Positions 49,627 to 60,784 of a stretch of 64,000 nucleotides of DNA are shown here, one piece after another. The first letter of the stretch is position 1. Every line of letters begins with the position of its first letter. Made by a program: the position numbers and the translations under genes. This stretch comes from Sapria himalayana (lineage: Eukaryota; Streptophyta; Magnoliopsida; Malpighiales; Rafflesiaceae): the NCBI GenBank assembly GCA_029783825.1, contig JAREIK010001468.1:5365761-5429760 (forward strand), given 5' to 3'. The notes under the pieces were generated by a model, which had not been told where the DNA came from, searched no databases, and worked only from the letters and a program-made list of their open reading frames with translations.

Positions 49627-52600
49627 TAGAGATGTCAACCGGGCCGGGCCAGCCCGACGCAGCACGAGGCAAGACACAGTTCGGCTGTGCCGGGGCCGGC
49701 CAGGCACGTGAATTTCCCGTGACCGAGCCCGTGCCATGCTCGGGTAAGGCACATCCTATACCGTGCCGTGCCGAGGCCAACCGGGCCTCGTGCCGTGCTC
49801 GACCCGGCACGGTTCGGTGGCCAGTGGCATGACCAGTAGGCATGAGTCGGGGTCACACGCAGTCCCGCACACGCAAACCTGGGTTCCCAGCTTCCCGCAC
49901 CCTCATGAGTCACGACTGACGAGTCACGAGTCACGGCTCACCATCTTATGACTCAGGAGTCAGGCCTAACTTCACGCACACAAAGACCGCGGGTTGGGTC
50001 AAAAGAAACCCGACCCGCATTCCCGCCCGACCCGACCCGCCCCCCCCACCCACAACGGGCAAAAAAAAAATTTAAAATATAGCCGTTGGATCTCGCCTCC
50101 AACGGCTAGGGGGTAGAATCCGACGGCCCTCATGATTCTGCCCCCTAAAATATTAAAAAATTAAAAAAAAAACAAAAAAATACTTTTTTTAAAAAAATTA
50201 TTCTTTAATCTATAAAATCATCCTCACCTCTCTATAACATTTATGTTTTTTCATAAATATTTATTCTCTCAAATCTCACATTTTCACTCTCTCAAAACTC
50301 TTGCTCCTCTCTCTCGGGACTCGGGATTTGGTCATTTGGCTTGACTTTTCTAGAATCTCAATTCGAGTTTCGAATTTTGAGCTAAACTGTGGTACACCGT
50401 GCACGTGATCAATCTCACTGCTTTACCGGGTAATTTATTTTAAGTTTTTTTTAATTTCTCTCTCAGTCTCTCTATAGTCTCTCTAGTCCTAAAATAGTTA
50501 AATCTAAAATCTATCATCTAGTCTCTACATAAGTGTCATGTTTAATAAAAATCCTAAAAAATGATAAATACTAATGAAATATATTAAAATTTAGAAAATA
50601 AAAATCTTACACAGAGGTCTGAGACTACTGAAACTTTGGTTTCTCCAGTCATCTCAACCCAAACTTCTAAAAAATAAAAAAATAAGAGAACTTCTGTAGT
50701 TCGAAATCATTTTAATATAATAAAACAAAAAAAATATTAAGAGTGAGGAAGAAAAAATAATACAGTAAAAATAATGTATGATAATTTTAAATTATAGAGT
50801 TCATTTGAGACTGAGTACCTTAAGAGACATGTCAAATTATGCATCAAAAAACATGGTCCATTAGATCTTAGGCAAACCCGACTTGGCACTGCATTTTTTG
50901 AGAATGGATCAAATTTAGTCTCAAAATTTACTCCTTTAATATACTCCAGCGAGTTGGGTATGGACGACATGGTCAAATTTATCACATTGATGGGTCTTCG
51001 GATCAGATTTTTAAAAGATCAAAGAGTAGTGCGCATCATGCAGACATATTTTTAGTCTACTTATCGTAGGATTTCTAGGTCCACATATAGGAATGACATA
51101 CTAAAATTATATAAGTTAAAAAAATAAAAAATAATTAATAAATTTATGACATAAATGGAGTAGTGTCCGTGACGTCCGATATATAGAGAAGTCACGATGA
51201 ATCATCTTATGCATGTCTCACCAATCACTATATAGATTCTAACTAGACTATGAATAAAAAAATTTTAGGATTCTTTGAGATTCTCCATTCTCATGATGGC
51301 CCGGCCATTTTTGAGTGCATGATAAAAATCTTTAGAGAATATAAAATTCAAAATAAAATTTTTTGTATCACATTCGATAACGCATCTAATAATGGAGTAG
51401 CGATTAACATATTTGTTAGGAATATTATAGACACACTATTAGTAGAGATCTTTCATGTCAGATACATATGTCACGTGATTAACTTGATTATACAAGCATG
51501 TATGAAGGTGTGTTCCCCCATATTAAATAATATACGTAATGCACTAAAATGTATTCGTACTCCTTGCAGATAACTAGAGTTTAGTAGTCTTTGTTTGTCT
51601 GCGAATCTTAAGAAGAAGAAACTCCAATCAAATGTGAGACACCGTTAGAATTACACGTACATGATGTTGGAGTCATATGTTAGATACGAACACATGATAT
51701 CCGACTACGTCAATAGTAAAAGTGACGAACTTATTATAGATGACACTGACTGGGCTTCAGAAATTTCATTTATGAAATTCCTGAAAATTTTTTATGACAC
51801 GACGAACATGTATTCGTCTATTTATATGCCCACAACTTGCATTGTACTCAGGTGCATATGCAACATTAGTAGCATATTTAGGAAATATCAAGCTGACCCG
51901 ACACTTAGCCATATGGTTGCATAGATGGAAACCAAGTACTTGAAGTACTGGTCCACCGTTTCATCTCTTTATTGCCTCGCTGCATGCATGTACCCTAGGG
52001 TTAAGGTGGAAGGGATAAAAAATATCCCGACTTATATTTCATCATGTATGAACCTAGAAGACCCACCTGAAGGGTTCATTCAAGAAAAATTGACTGAACT
52101 GTTCACATACTACGATACTAGGTATGGTGATAATAGTAGTGAAACTATGATTACGGACATCGATACCTTGTTCGGAGGTAATGATTTTTCTATTCAGCTA
52201 ACGAGGTAGAAATGTCGGGGTTGACTATCACATAGGAGCGAGCTTTCTCGATACTTAGATACCAATTACTACTCAATCCTATCACATTCTGATACTAAGA
52301 ATCTTGATATATTACTGTAGTAGAAATCAAATGAGTCCACATTTCCCGTACTATCTAAAATGGCACGAGATTTATTAACTCATCCGTTATCAAGCATAGC
52401 ATCGGAGTCTACTTTTTCTGTTGCAGTGAACGTAATTTCAGATAGGAAATCAAAATTACATCCAGATATTGTTGAGGCATTGGCCTGTTTGAAGGATTGA
52501 GAGAATTCGAAGATTAGCATACATGATCGTGTTGGAACTGGAACAGTGACTGCATTCGGATCCACTACGAAAGCGAAGGAGTTGATTACTGATGATGATG

Positions 52601-53230
52601 ATCCATATGATAATGATCTTGATGTTGCAGCTAATGATGCTCATGATATGACGATGATTGATGATGATCAACTACTTTTTGATTTCGATATTTAATTTTT
52701 TATTGATTGTACGCTTTATTTTTACGTTAAGTTGAAACTTGAATTTATTTGGTTCGAAACTTCGATATCTATTGGATGATTGGTCATTTCTCATTTGATT
52801 TGCTTTTGTTTTTTGACTTTTTAATTTTTTTTAACGAAATTTTTTATTTAATTTATTTTTTTGTTTAAAATTTTCATTTAAAAATTTTAAACTCTATAAT
52901 TTAATTCTAATAAATTATAAACTAATTTTATTTTAAATTATAAAAAAAAATTAAACTTTATAATTTATTAAATTTTTAATAATTTTCATTTTATAAATTT
53001 AATATATTATACATTATCTATAATTCTATATATAATACAATATATATTTTATTTAACCTAAAATATTAAACTTTAAAAATTTTAAAAAAAATTTAAAGCA
53101 GGCCCGTATGGCCTACTTTGGCGCGTACGACCATGTTTGGCCCGACCGGTTGGCCCTGCACAATAACAGTGCAGGGCAGTGCTCTAAAAAATAGGCCGGG
53201 CTGGGACAGCCGGCCCGTTGGACACCTCTA
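49627..53230 (+). mobile_element. hAT element B, full-length structure (3.6 kb), nested in element A
   Basis: Starts TAGAGATGTCAACCGGGCC and ends ...CCCGTTGGACACCTCTA, with GC-rich heads at both ends (49627-50050 and 53098-53230). The flanks read TATATGAC on the left and (A)TTATGAC on the right, an aged target duplication. Both flanks are transposase sequence of a related element, proving insertion into it. Inside is one decayed transposase gene in the same direction. Confidence 0.85.
50600..52694 (+). pseudogene. hAT transposase (BED zinc finger plus C-terminal dimerisation), lightly broken
   Basis: Order of parts: a BED-type zinc-finger remnant near 50660-50850 ending in LKRHVKLCIKKHG; then MDDMVKFITLMGLRIRFLKD; the catalytic-core region with ITFDNASNNGVAINIFVRNI and FHVRYICHVINLIIQACMK (51370-51520); YVRYEHMISDYVNSK (51677); FYDTTNMYSSIYMPTT (51785); and the hAT dimerisation block MARDLLTHPLSSIASESTFS with VISDRKSKLHPDIVEALACL (52360-52490). 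An acidic tail ends at 52694. In-frame breaks are mostly TAG or TGA where the family has Trp or Gln (for example SDI*RS, DSN*TM, LKD*EN), plus a few frameshifts. This is the best-preserved transposase in the window, and probably not functional. Confidence 0.85.
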
Positions 53231-53580
53231 TTATGACATAACAAACATGTGTTCGTCAATTTATACTTTTACAACTTACATTGTACTCAGGCACATATGC
53301 AACATTAGTAGCATATTTAGAAAGTATCAAGATGACCCGACACTTAACAATATAGTTCTAGAGATGAAAATCAAGTAAAATACTAGTTCAATATTTTATA
53401 TCTTTATTATATAGCCGTCTATATGGACCCTAGGGTTAAGATAGAAATGATGAAATATTTTAACATACATTTTCGCATACTTGAACCAATAAAACCCACT
53501 TGAAAAAATTATTCACAAGAAATTGACTGAGATCTTTACATACTATGATACTAGATATGATAAAGATTCTATTTGAACCT
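53231..53580 (+). pseudogene. hAT transposase remnant of element A, right part
   Basis: Reads YDITNMCSSIYTFTT and ICNISSIFRKYQDDPTL, matching YDTTNMYSSIYMPTT and ICNISSIFRKYQADPTL in element B. Similarity continues to the TACTATGATACTAGATATG block (about 53540) and then ends. It continues the frame interrupted at 49626. Confidence 0.75.
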
Positions 53581-53704
53581 TTATTGATGTGAGTCAAAAT
53601 GAGAAGTCTAGGGTGAGTATCTCACGAGATACAACATGAAATAGGAGAGGCCTAGATAGAGATTGGCGAGACTTTGATAATCATAACCTAAACAAATATA
53701 CTAA

Positions 53705-53737
<33 letters not shown>

Positions 53738-54108
53738 ATCCTAGTAGAGTCAATGTCTACATCAATTGATCAAGCTCAGAATATTGACTTAGAATTTTTG
53801 ATAACTTTATGCAATAAACCAAAGATATATCATACTCATCACTCAGTATCACATATAATTTCTTATTCTTATTTTGGAATTAAATATTCGAATTCCTTAT
53901 TTCTCCTTAATAATTTTAGGATATCTAATATTCTTCCTATGATAACAATAAAACATGTTGAACGAACTAAAACTAATTAATTCACACATTAAAATGTATT
54001 CCAAAGCCTTATGGAAAGCAAGTAATGAAATGTGGTATGTGTATCTAGTAAAAATTGGACTTGAAAGAAATATTGATTGGCCTAAAACTAAGTTTATATT
54101 TACAAGAT
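53581..54108. other. Unassigned DNA with (CA)n/(AT)n
   Basis: A CA run at 53706-53728 followed by ATATAT. No coding similarity was seen. Confidence 0.4.
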
Positions 54109-54111
54109 TTA

Positions 54112-54499
54112 GTGCAACTCCAACGGGAGTTGCCAAAAAAAAGAGTGCCAGGTGTCATTTTGCAAACTTGAACAATGTTTTGACACCCTTAAACAATATT
54201 TTTGCTCTAAAGGCAGGTGCCAAAATGAAGTACTATTTTAATAATTAAATATTTTTTTATTTAAAATTATTTTTTCAACCACTTGAGAGTCATTGTGAGA
54301 TGCACAGTAGACATAACTGCTATTTTGCATCTGCTCTTTTCTCTCTCCAAAGTTGCCAAAAATGGCACCCCTATGCCTTGGATATCATTTTGCAACCCCC
54401 AATGTCACCCTCGTTGGAGCAAAAGAAATTGTGATTTGGGTATTATTTTGACAGTTACAAGGATGGCAACCCTGATGACACCTCTGGTTGGAGTTTCTC
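54112..54499. mobile_element. Tourist-like MITE with TTA target duplication
   Basis: Ends GTGCAACTCCAACGGGAG and, reversed, GAGAAACTCCAACCAGAG, flanked by TTA on both sides (54109-54111 and 54500-54502). It is 388 bp, with repeated TTGCCA/TGGCA and GTGTCA motifs and no coding potential. Confidence 0.75.
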
Positions 54500-54779
54500 T
54501 TACAAAGGCCAAATGAATAGATTATTAGAATAATTTTTTCTCATGCAATCATGGTAACAATAACCACCATCATATTATTGTTTTTTAATATTGATTCTCA
54601 TAAGTATATTATAAATCAACCAAACATTAAAAATATATCTCCATGATAATAATGAAGATGTATTTTATACAATATCCACCTGATTTTACTTTTTCAAAGT
54701 ATACAAGTATGATGTGTAGATTATAGAAATCACTTTCTAACATGAAAAAAAATATTGAATGTAACTCATTTGTTTCTTC

Positions 54780-55420
54780 TAGATTAAGATTGAAAGATGA
54801 ACAACAAAAGGATTGGATGCAAGATTATTTATATTCTCGCAAGACTCTCCTCTATTTTAAATAAGTTACATATATATTTTTTTCTTCTAGTATTGACTCT
54901 ACGCCCATAATGGTTAAATTCATCTATCATTGACTAATTCTGAGCTAGAAGCGAAGCAAACTCATGAGCCACCAAATCATCTACACTAGAGAAAGAATTC
55001 CTTTCAATAAAAATTTCATTTGCACTGGAGTCAACATATTCTATACATGTTGATACATAAGATAACTCCATAAGATATCAATAAATTCATATATAACCAA
55101 TGAGTGACTATCTATCCTAACTAAAGGACCCTGTGGCACTACAGAAGAATAAGAAAAAATAATAGATCTAAATATATCATCTAGATACTTTTTCTCGGCT
55201 CAAAAAATGCATAAAAACTTATTAATACTCTATAGTATCACATGAATAACATTTATATCTTAGCTTGGTATTAAAGAAACCAAGAAAAATGCACACAATT
55301 GCCCTAGGTGTCATCTTATCACATCATGGAGACATGCTAAACAAAATAATTACTCTTAAATACTCTAGGGAATAAGATGAACAATTGCTATTTAGGGTAC
55401 AAAATCTAAATAATAAATGA
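54780..55420 (-). pseudogene. Copia integrase-to-reverse-transcriptase linker remnant
   Basis: A minus-strand frame at about 55330-55230 reads KMTPRAIVCIFLGFFNTKLR then YKCYSCDTIEY. This matches the copia stretch KL.PRA.KC(V/I)FLGY...QKGY(R/K)CY.P, which follows the integrase core. More remnant sequence continues to about 54780. Truncated at both ends. Confidence 0.6.
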
Positions 55421-56459
55421 TAACAAAAAACAAAAAGATATCTACTTAATTAGATAATTTAAGATTAAAATCATAATTTCTTAAAAACACCTTCAAACAA
55501 TCTGAGCGAAAGAAAAATATGAGCAATCTCAATCAAATATTTATCATTTCTTTTTACAATCACATTTTGATAAGGTATGCTATCACAAAAAAGTTATGTA
55601 TGACTATAATTTCACAACTAATACGATATGTATTGAAACTATCTGACAGATATTATAAATTATTATCACTCCTAATAATATTTATATTTTTATTAAATTG
55701 TTTTCTATTTTTTTATAAAATAATAAAAAAAACTATGACTTTAAGTAAAAAATAACTAATTAAATAACACTTACATTATCATTTTGATTGCCACTAATTA
55801 TCTAACACTTTCTCAAGTTTCATCTATACAAAGAAAATATTTCTAATATTCTTATGACCATGCAAGACATCGATAGAACAAAAAATAAAAACATAATTAA
55901 GTTATATTGAAAAATAATGCATATAAATAAGAACATATTTATATATAGTATGGTTCTTGGCTATTTCAAAAAATAGTAAATAATATATTTTTGATAGGTA
56001 TTATTAGATATTATAATATTCAAAAAAAAATAAAAAATAGAAAATAATGAGCAATTTTATATAATGTGATTTTTGGCTCATAAGTTTATAAAATAAGATT
56101 CTGAAAAAAATAAATCAAAAATTATAGTAGTTAGAAAATGGAAAGTATTAAATACTGCCTTTAAGAAAAATTATGTAAATGTGGTATATGATAATGGTTT
56201 CCCAAGGCCCAAAGCCCAAGCCCAGCCCAAAACAACACATGGCTCAGCACTCTAACCCACATGCGTGCTGGTTTCAACATAGGTAACCAAACTAGGCTGG
56301 CCTGAATGAGCCCAAACCAAGACGGATTCTAGTCATGCCGATCAAGAATAGCCCTTGACTCGTGACCTAGTAGGGCCAAGCCTTTTGGGTTCCCTTGAAT
56401 TATAGTAATTAAAAAATGCTAGAAATTCTAGATAAAGTAATATAAATATAAAAAAAAAA
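55421..56459. other. AT-rich DNA and a GC-rich transposon-like patch downstream of the kinesin exon
   Basis: 55420-56170 is featureless AT-rich DNA. 56190-56345 has GGCCCAAAGCCCAAGCCC and similar motifs typical of the hAT ends here. If the kinesin exon is spliced at its end, a short terminal exon might lie here or further left, but I could not find it. Confidence 0.4.
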
Positions 56460-57527
56460 TTATCGAACCTGAAGCAGCAAAGAGGGAGGAGCAGCAACGG
56501 CATTTTCGGCAGTGGTATGGCTACGGGTTTTCCGTCTGGTTTGGACATCAGACGGGATGTTACCCGATGTGATATCCCCAAAGCTTCGTTTTTTTGCGGT
56601 GGCAGCAGGAGCCTTCAAGCGGAGACGAAGATTCTTCGACCCGCTACCTTTTTCAGCCTTGGCCGGCCTCAGGCTACGACCACGAGAAACCTGTTTTCCC
56701 AGTTCCGCTCCGGTCCCATTTCGTGGCCGATCTGTGCTTTTGGAAAGCTCGGAAATCAGTTCGTCCTTGAGCTTTATCTGCAAAGAATGCCCTTTCTTCA
56801 ACCTATCGATCTCCACCTCTAGCGCTCTAACAGTCTGCCTGAGCTCTTTCACGGATGCCTCTTTTCCAGTTTTCTTGGATCCTGGAGAGAAGCAACCCCC
56901 ACCCAAAAACGAATACCTGGTTTTTCTCTTCTCCTCCTGCTGGATTGCGGACGGAGGTGTCAAAAGAGAGGTGGCAGAAGGAGGAGTCGGGGAGGCATTG
57001 GCGGCCAAGAACTGAGTTTTAAGAGCTAATATCTTCTGTTGATGGCGCACGAGTTGTAGTCGCAACTCACGATTCTCCTTTTGCAGCTCCAGTATTAGTC
57101 TTGCCTGATCCGTCTCGGCCCCTGGCGCTTGCTCTATATCCTGTTTTTCTCCCCCGGGCTCCTTGGTGCGGATTTCCTTCGCCCGATCAGCCCAGTGGAG
57201 AGTGTTCTGTGTATCACCGAAAGTGACGTTGCAGGGGCTGATATTTGCTATCATGATGGTGTTGCAGGCTCCACCTAATGAGCCCTTGAGGAGCTGAGTG
57301 AGCTTTGAGTTTCTATATGGTATGTGTTTCTTTCCCTCTGCAAGAGCATTGATGCAGCTGCTGAGAGCAAGAAGAGATCGATTTATGTTCGCCCCTTCCA
57401 CTGACCTAACAGTTCTTTGATCAGTTGCCAGCGCTCTTTCAGATCCAGCAAGATCGATCAGGGAAAGTTTTCCCACTCTGTTCAGAACATTCATGGACGC
57501 ATCTACAATTTTGTTTTCCACAACTAC
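56460..57527 (-). CDS. KIN-8A: Kinesin-8 (KIN-8A-like), last large exon: end of motor domain, coiled coils, basic tail
   Basis: Acceptor TTATTTCAG|GTAGTTGTG, then 355 codons to TAA. The motor part has switch II and following helix (KLSLIDLAGSERALATDQRT, EGANINRSLLALSSCINAL), HIPYRNSKLTQLL, MIANISP and TQNTLHWADRAKEI. The run ERALATDQRT and the HWADRAKEIR neck are typical of plant KIN-8A, a microtubule motor. Then a heptad-like RLILELQKENRELRLQL, a second coil around VRALEVEIDRLKK, and a basic tail with KKRSFGDIT and RRKTRSH. In SLGG the preceding residue is Gly (LLKGSLGG) where kinesins almost always have Asp. Near the stop, LLLQ|VR with CAG|GTTCGA could be a splice donor, since the Arabidopsis protein as I recall it runs on a few residues after LLQ. 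The P-loop exons are not in the window and should lie beyond 64000. Confidence 0.9.
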   Translation of the reverse strand, partial: VVVENKIVDASMNVLNRVGKLSLIDLAGSERALATDQRTVRSVEGANINRSLLALSSCINALAEGKKHIPYRNSKLTQLLKGSLGGACNTIMIANISPCNVTFGDTQNTLHWADRAKEIRTKEPGGEKQDIEQAPGAETDQARLILELQKENRELRLQLVRHQQKILALKTQFLAANASPTPPSATSLLTPPSAIQQEEKRKTRYSFLGGGCFSPGSKKTGKEASVKELRQTVRALEVEIDRLKKGHSLQIKLKDELISELSKSTDRPRNGTGAELGKQVSRGRSLRPAKAEKGSGSKNLRLRLKAPAATAKKRSFGDITSGNIPSDVQTRRKTRSHTTAENAVAAPPSLLLQVR

Positions 57528-58828
57528 CTGAAATAAGAACAATCAGCGGCTTTGAAGATCATCAAAAGATCAAATTTTAGGTGCCAACACAATGCATTGC
57601 ATCAAGCAAACCTAAGTATCCACAGCATGCCTCATCAACTCTTGATTTGGCATATAAAAATGTGTTTTTTAAGAACTTACATTCAAGGCATGATACTTAA
57701 ATGAATTGTTTTAATTTTTTTTTTTAAAACAGGAAATTTAGTTCGTGGTCACAACAAATATTTATAAATAACAATCATGCATATGATGGACAATTATTTG
57801 ATGAGAATAATCATAAAAACCAATTAAACTTAGAAATTACAACCATAATGCGTTTTTATATTTTTAGATCGAAATTTACTAATTTATTTCTTACAATAAA
57901 TGCAAATAATAAATATTTTTATTTGAGTCTATATGTCTCTATCTGTTTATCTATCTATATATCTATGTATCGATTTATCGGTCTATATATATAATTATTT
58001 ATTTATTTATTTGTGTGTGTGTGTGTGTATTTATTTATTTATTTATCTTTTTGATTATCTGTCTATTTGTCTATCTACAAATCTGTCTATTTATTTATCT
58101 GTATATCTATCTTTTTAACTATCTATCTATATATTTATCAATCTGTCTATCTTTGGTCTATTTATCTCTCTATTTGTGTATCTGTCTATATGTCTATGTA
58201 TCTATTGGTCTATTTATCTATCTGTTTATTTATTTTAATTTAATTATAATTAATAACTTAATTACAATGACTATTCTTAAATTTGATTGTAATTAATAAA
58301 TTAATTGTATCGACACTTGTAGTCCAACTAGTGGGAATGTTGAATTCATACTTGTATGGGAGATCTCTGAGCAAGTGAAAAGATATAGTCTTGCTCCCAC
58401 CACATGGGCCCAATTATTATTTTTATTTATAATGAGTAAATTATAATAGTAAATTAATATTGACAAGCAAGCATTCTCATTAGAATTGAATGTATGCAAA
58501 TTTGCTAGGCATATAAGTTAAAAAGTAAGGTACGCATTCTTTATTTTATTTGAAGTTATTCTTTAATAGTCTAAAAAATAACTCTCATCAACTCAATTTT
58601 CTAAATACTAAACTAAAAAAAATGACAAAATAAATTTTATAAAATAATATATACCTAGGCATAGATAATGCAATTCCAATTTAAATGTCGGTGACAAGAT
58701 TATCACCAAGTCATAGATCAACCTTGGAACATATACCTATAAAATTTAAAAATAAAGAAAAAATTTTAGTATAATCCATTTTAAAATAATTAAAAATAAA
58801 AATTTTAATAATATCAAAAAAACTCGGC

Positions 58829-58859
<31 letters not shown>
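57528..58859. other. Kinesin intron, with large compound microsatellite
   Basis: Intron upstream (minus strand) of the kinesin exon. I checked the minus strand for P-loop and VFVRLRP-like exons and found none. A block at 58310-58420 is less AT-rich but unassigned. Confidence 0.5.
57924..58233. repeat. Compound TATC/TATT/GT microsatellite
   Basis: About 310 bp of interspersed (TCTA)n, (TTTA)n and (GT)n with interruptions. The resulting Tyr/Leu/Ser-rich frames (61 and 93 codons) are artefacts. Confidence 0.95.
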
Positions 58860-58862
<3 letters not shown>

Positions 58863-59510
58863 TACTAGTGATATTAGACATCTTATGAGTATAAATAACA
58901 GGATCTTTAAATATGGATCAATTTCATATTCATTGATCTTTTTTAATATCATCATAAATTTGAAAGAGAATGCATGGTTAATTTTATTCTTAACATGAGT
59001 CTTCTAATTAGATTCTTAAAAAAATTATAGATTATTTTAATTTTATGTACACGTGGAGCTAATTTTCTTATCACATGATCCCTATAGTGACTAATTAGTA
59101 AGTATAATAAAAAATTATATAATATAAAAATAAATAAAAATTATCATTAGTAGAACACAAAATAGAATAATTTACATTGCATCATACATTTAGATTAGTC
59201 ACGATGATAATACATTCATATACATTACCACCCATTTTATTGATTCTAAATAAAAAATATTAGAATTTTATAAAATCTTTCATTTAATAATGACCCCACC
59301 ATATATGAGTGGGTTTCAATGAAATTTAATAAAAGTGATATATTAAATAAAATTTTTAGTATGTTATTTTGATAAATCTTTTGTTTAAATTTAGCAAAAA
59401 TAAGTTTTGTTTTTTGTTTTTATTATGTATTTGATAAGAACACCCAACTATTGGGCTTCCCAATCAACATGCTCCTCCATATAATGCCATTAAATGTATT
59501 GCTTAAAATA
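58860..59510 (+). pseudogene. hAT transposase remnant (element H)
   Basis: Resembles the first half of the 50.7-kb transposase: RIFKYGSISYS, ATTAGATTCTTAAAAAA (for the RIRFLKD block), ATTCTAAATAAAAAATATTAGAATTTTATAAAATC, and TTTGATAAATCTT. A trailing block at 59427-59510 (TTTGATAAGAACACCCAACTA...) also occurs in elements D and E. The GC-rich head is missing. Confidence 0.5.
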
Positions 59511-59803
59511 TGAAAAAAAAAAGTTTAATTTTATTTGTCTCGGACATGTATATGGCATCAAAGGAAACCAAGGGTAAATTCTTGTGGTCAAAAGGGCCAA
59601 AAACCTTAGGGAGAGTGGGGCCCATTAAACCCAACTCTCCACCATTCAGAGTTCATGATGCTGTCGAGTTTGCATGGAAAACATTTCTATAATAGGTGGT
59701 GCTCGCAAACACTAGGATTTTTCCCCATAAGCCGATATTAGTTTCTAGCAAAGTGATATGGAACAAATAATTGGAGTGGAATCACAGAGGAGATGGAATT
59801 ATA
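59511..59803. other. Unassigned intron DNA
   Basis: A GC-richer stretch (59560-59760) gives a 60-codon plus-strand frame that I do not recognise. It does not resemble a kinesin exon on the minus strand. Confidence 0.4.
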
Positions 59804-60297
59804 TAGAGGTGTCAACCGGGCCTGGCCGGCCCTGCCCGGCACGAGGCACAATTCGGCCGTTCCTGGGCTGGCCCTGCATGGTATTTTCCCATGCCCAGGC
59901 TAGTGCCGTTCCCGACCACGGCACAATCGTGCCGTGCTATGCCGAGGCAAACCGGGCCTCATGCCGTGGCTGGCCTGGCACGGTACCGTGGCCCGTTGGC
60001 ACCGAAACATGCCGAAATTAATTATTTTTAAAATTAGGATTACGAGAGCGCCGAAACCCTAATTTTTTTTAAATTAGGGTTTTGAGCATACTAAAACCTT
60101 AATTTTTTTTAATTTAGGGTTCGGCCCGTGCCGAACCCGGCAGATTGTGCTGCGGGCCATGTCTGGCTGAACCCACAAAACCATACCGGGCCAGGCACAA
60201 TTACTGTACCGTGTCGTGCCTGGCCCGGCACGAAAGCACGGTCGGACCTGAAAAAAATGGGCAAGGCCGGGCAGGCACGTCCCATTTGACACCTCTA
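59804..60297. mobile_element. Non-autonomous hAT element with target duplication
   Basis: It is 494 bp, starts TAGAGGTGTCAACCGGGCC and ends ...CCATTTGACACCTCTA. The flanking 8-mers GAATTATA (59796-59803) and TAATTATA (60298-60305) match at seven of eight positions. Internal order (TTAAAATTAGG..., GGTTCGGC..., GGCCAGGCACG) is as in the 41-kb copy. Confidence 0.9.
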
Positions 60298-60502
60298 TAA
60301 TTATAACTACTTGTAAGGTTAGACATCCCCGCCACGAAATCAAAATGATGATATAAGTTGTAGGTTTTGCACTAATATTAGTTATCGTAATTATAATTAT
60401 TTGAGGCACAAGGTACATAGAGATGCAAAAGTCATTTGATACCTTTAGGCTTTACGGGCAAAGGACAATATAGGTGCAAACTTTTATTTGAGACACTCAA
60501 AC

Positions 60503-60542
<40 letters not shown>

Positions 60543-60784
60543 AAATATTATCAATAATTTATATTTATTAATAAAATAAAATTAAGCAAAGAATATTAAA
60601 CATAAAGAATATTTATTATTAATATTTCTCATAATCATAAATATTTTGAGTTTCAAAATAAAATAATAATATTTTAACAATACAACATACAATGTTATAA
60701 ATATCAATATCTTATCCATAATTTTGAGAAGGGAGAGGAGGTTGGTATTAGGAATAGAATGATTAGTTAGTAGAGAGCTTTTGG
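60298..60784. other. Spacer between the hAT element and the right arm
   Basis: AT-rich, with (AT)n at 60507-60538. No similarity to sequence left of 40446-40770, so the inverted homology ends near 60785. Confidence 0.45.

Larger units (their letters stand above)
47518..53580 (+). mobile_element. Older hAT element A, split by element B and truncated at right
   Basis: Left end TAGAGGAGTCAAATAGGCC at 47518 with GC-rich head to about 47860, a leader block containing CGCCTCCAACAG, and transposase remnant to 49626. After element B the same transposase resumes at 53231 (CATATGCAACATTAGTAGC..., also present in B at 51856) and stops near 53580. The right terminal repeat is missing. Confidence 0.75.

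Noticed and set aside
49553..49951. GC-rich open frames of 62-99 codons
   Set aside because: They coincide with the repetitive head of hAT element B, and equivalent frames appear in every copy of that head.
56512..57015. 167- and 101-codon plus-strand frames
   Set aside because: Antisense shadows of the well-supported kinesin exon on the minus strand.
57933..58296. Tyr/Leu/Ile-rich open frames
   Set aside because: Translation of a compound microsatellite.
59510..59692. Missing motor exon of the kinesin
   Set aside because: The open frame is on the plus strand and neither strand shows P-loop, switch I or other motor motifs.
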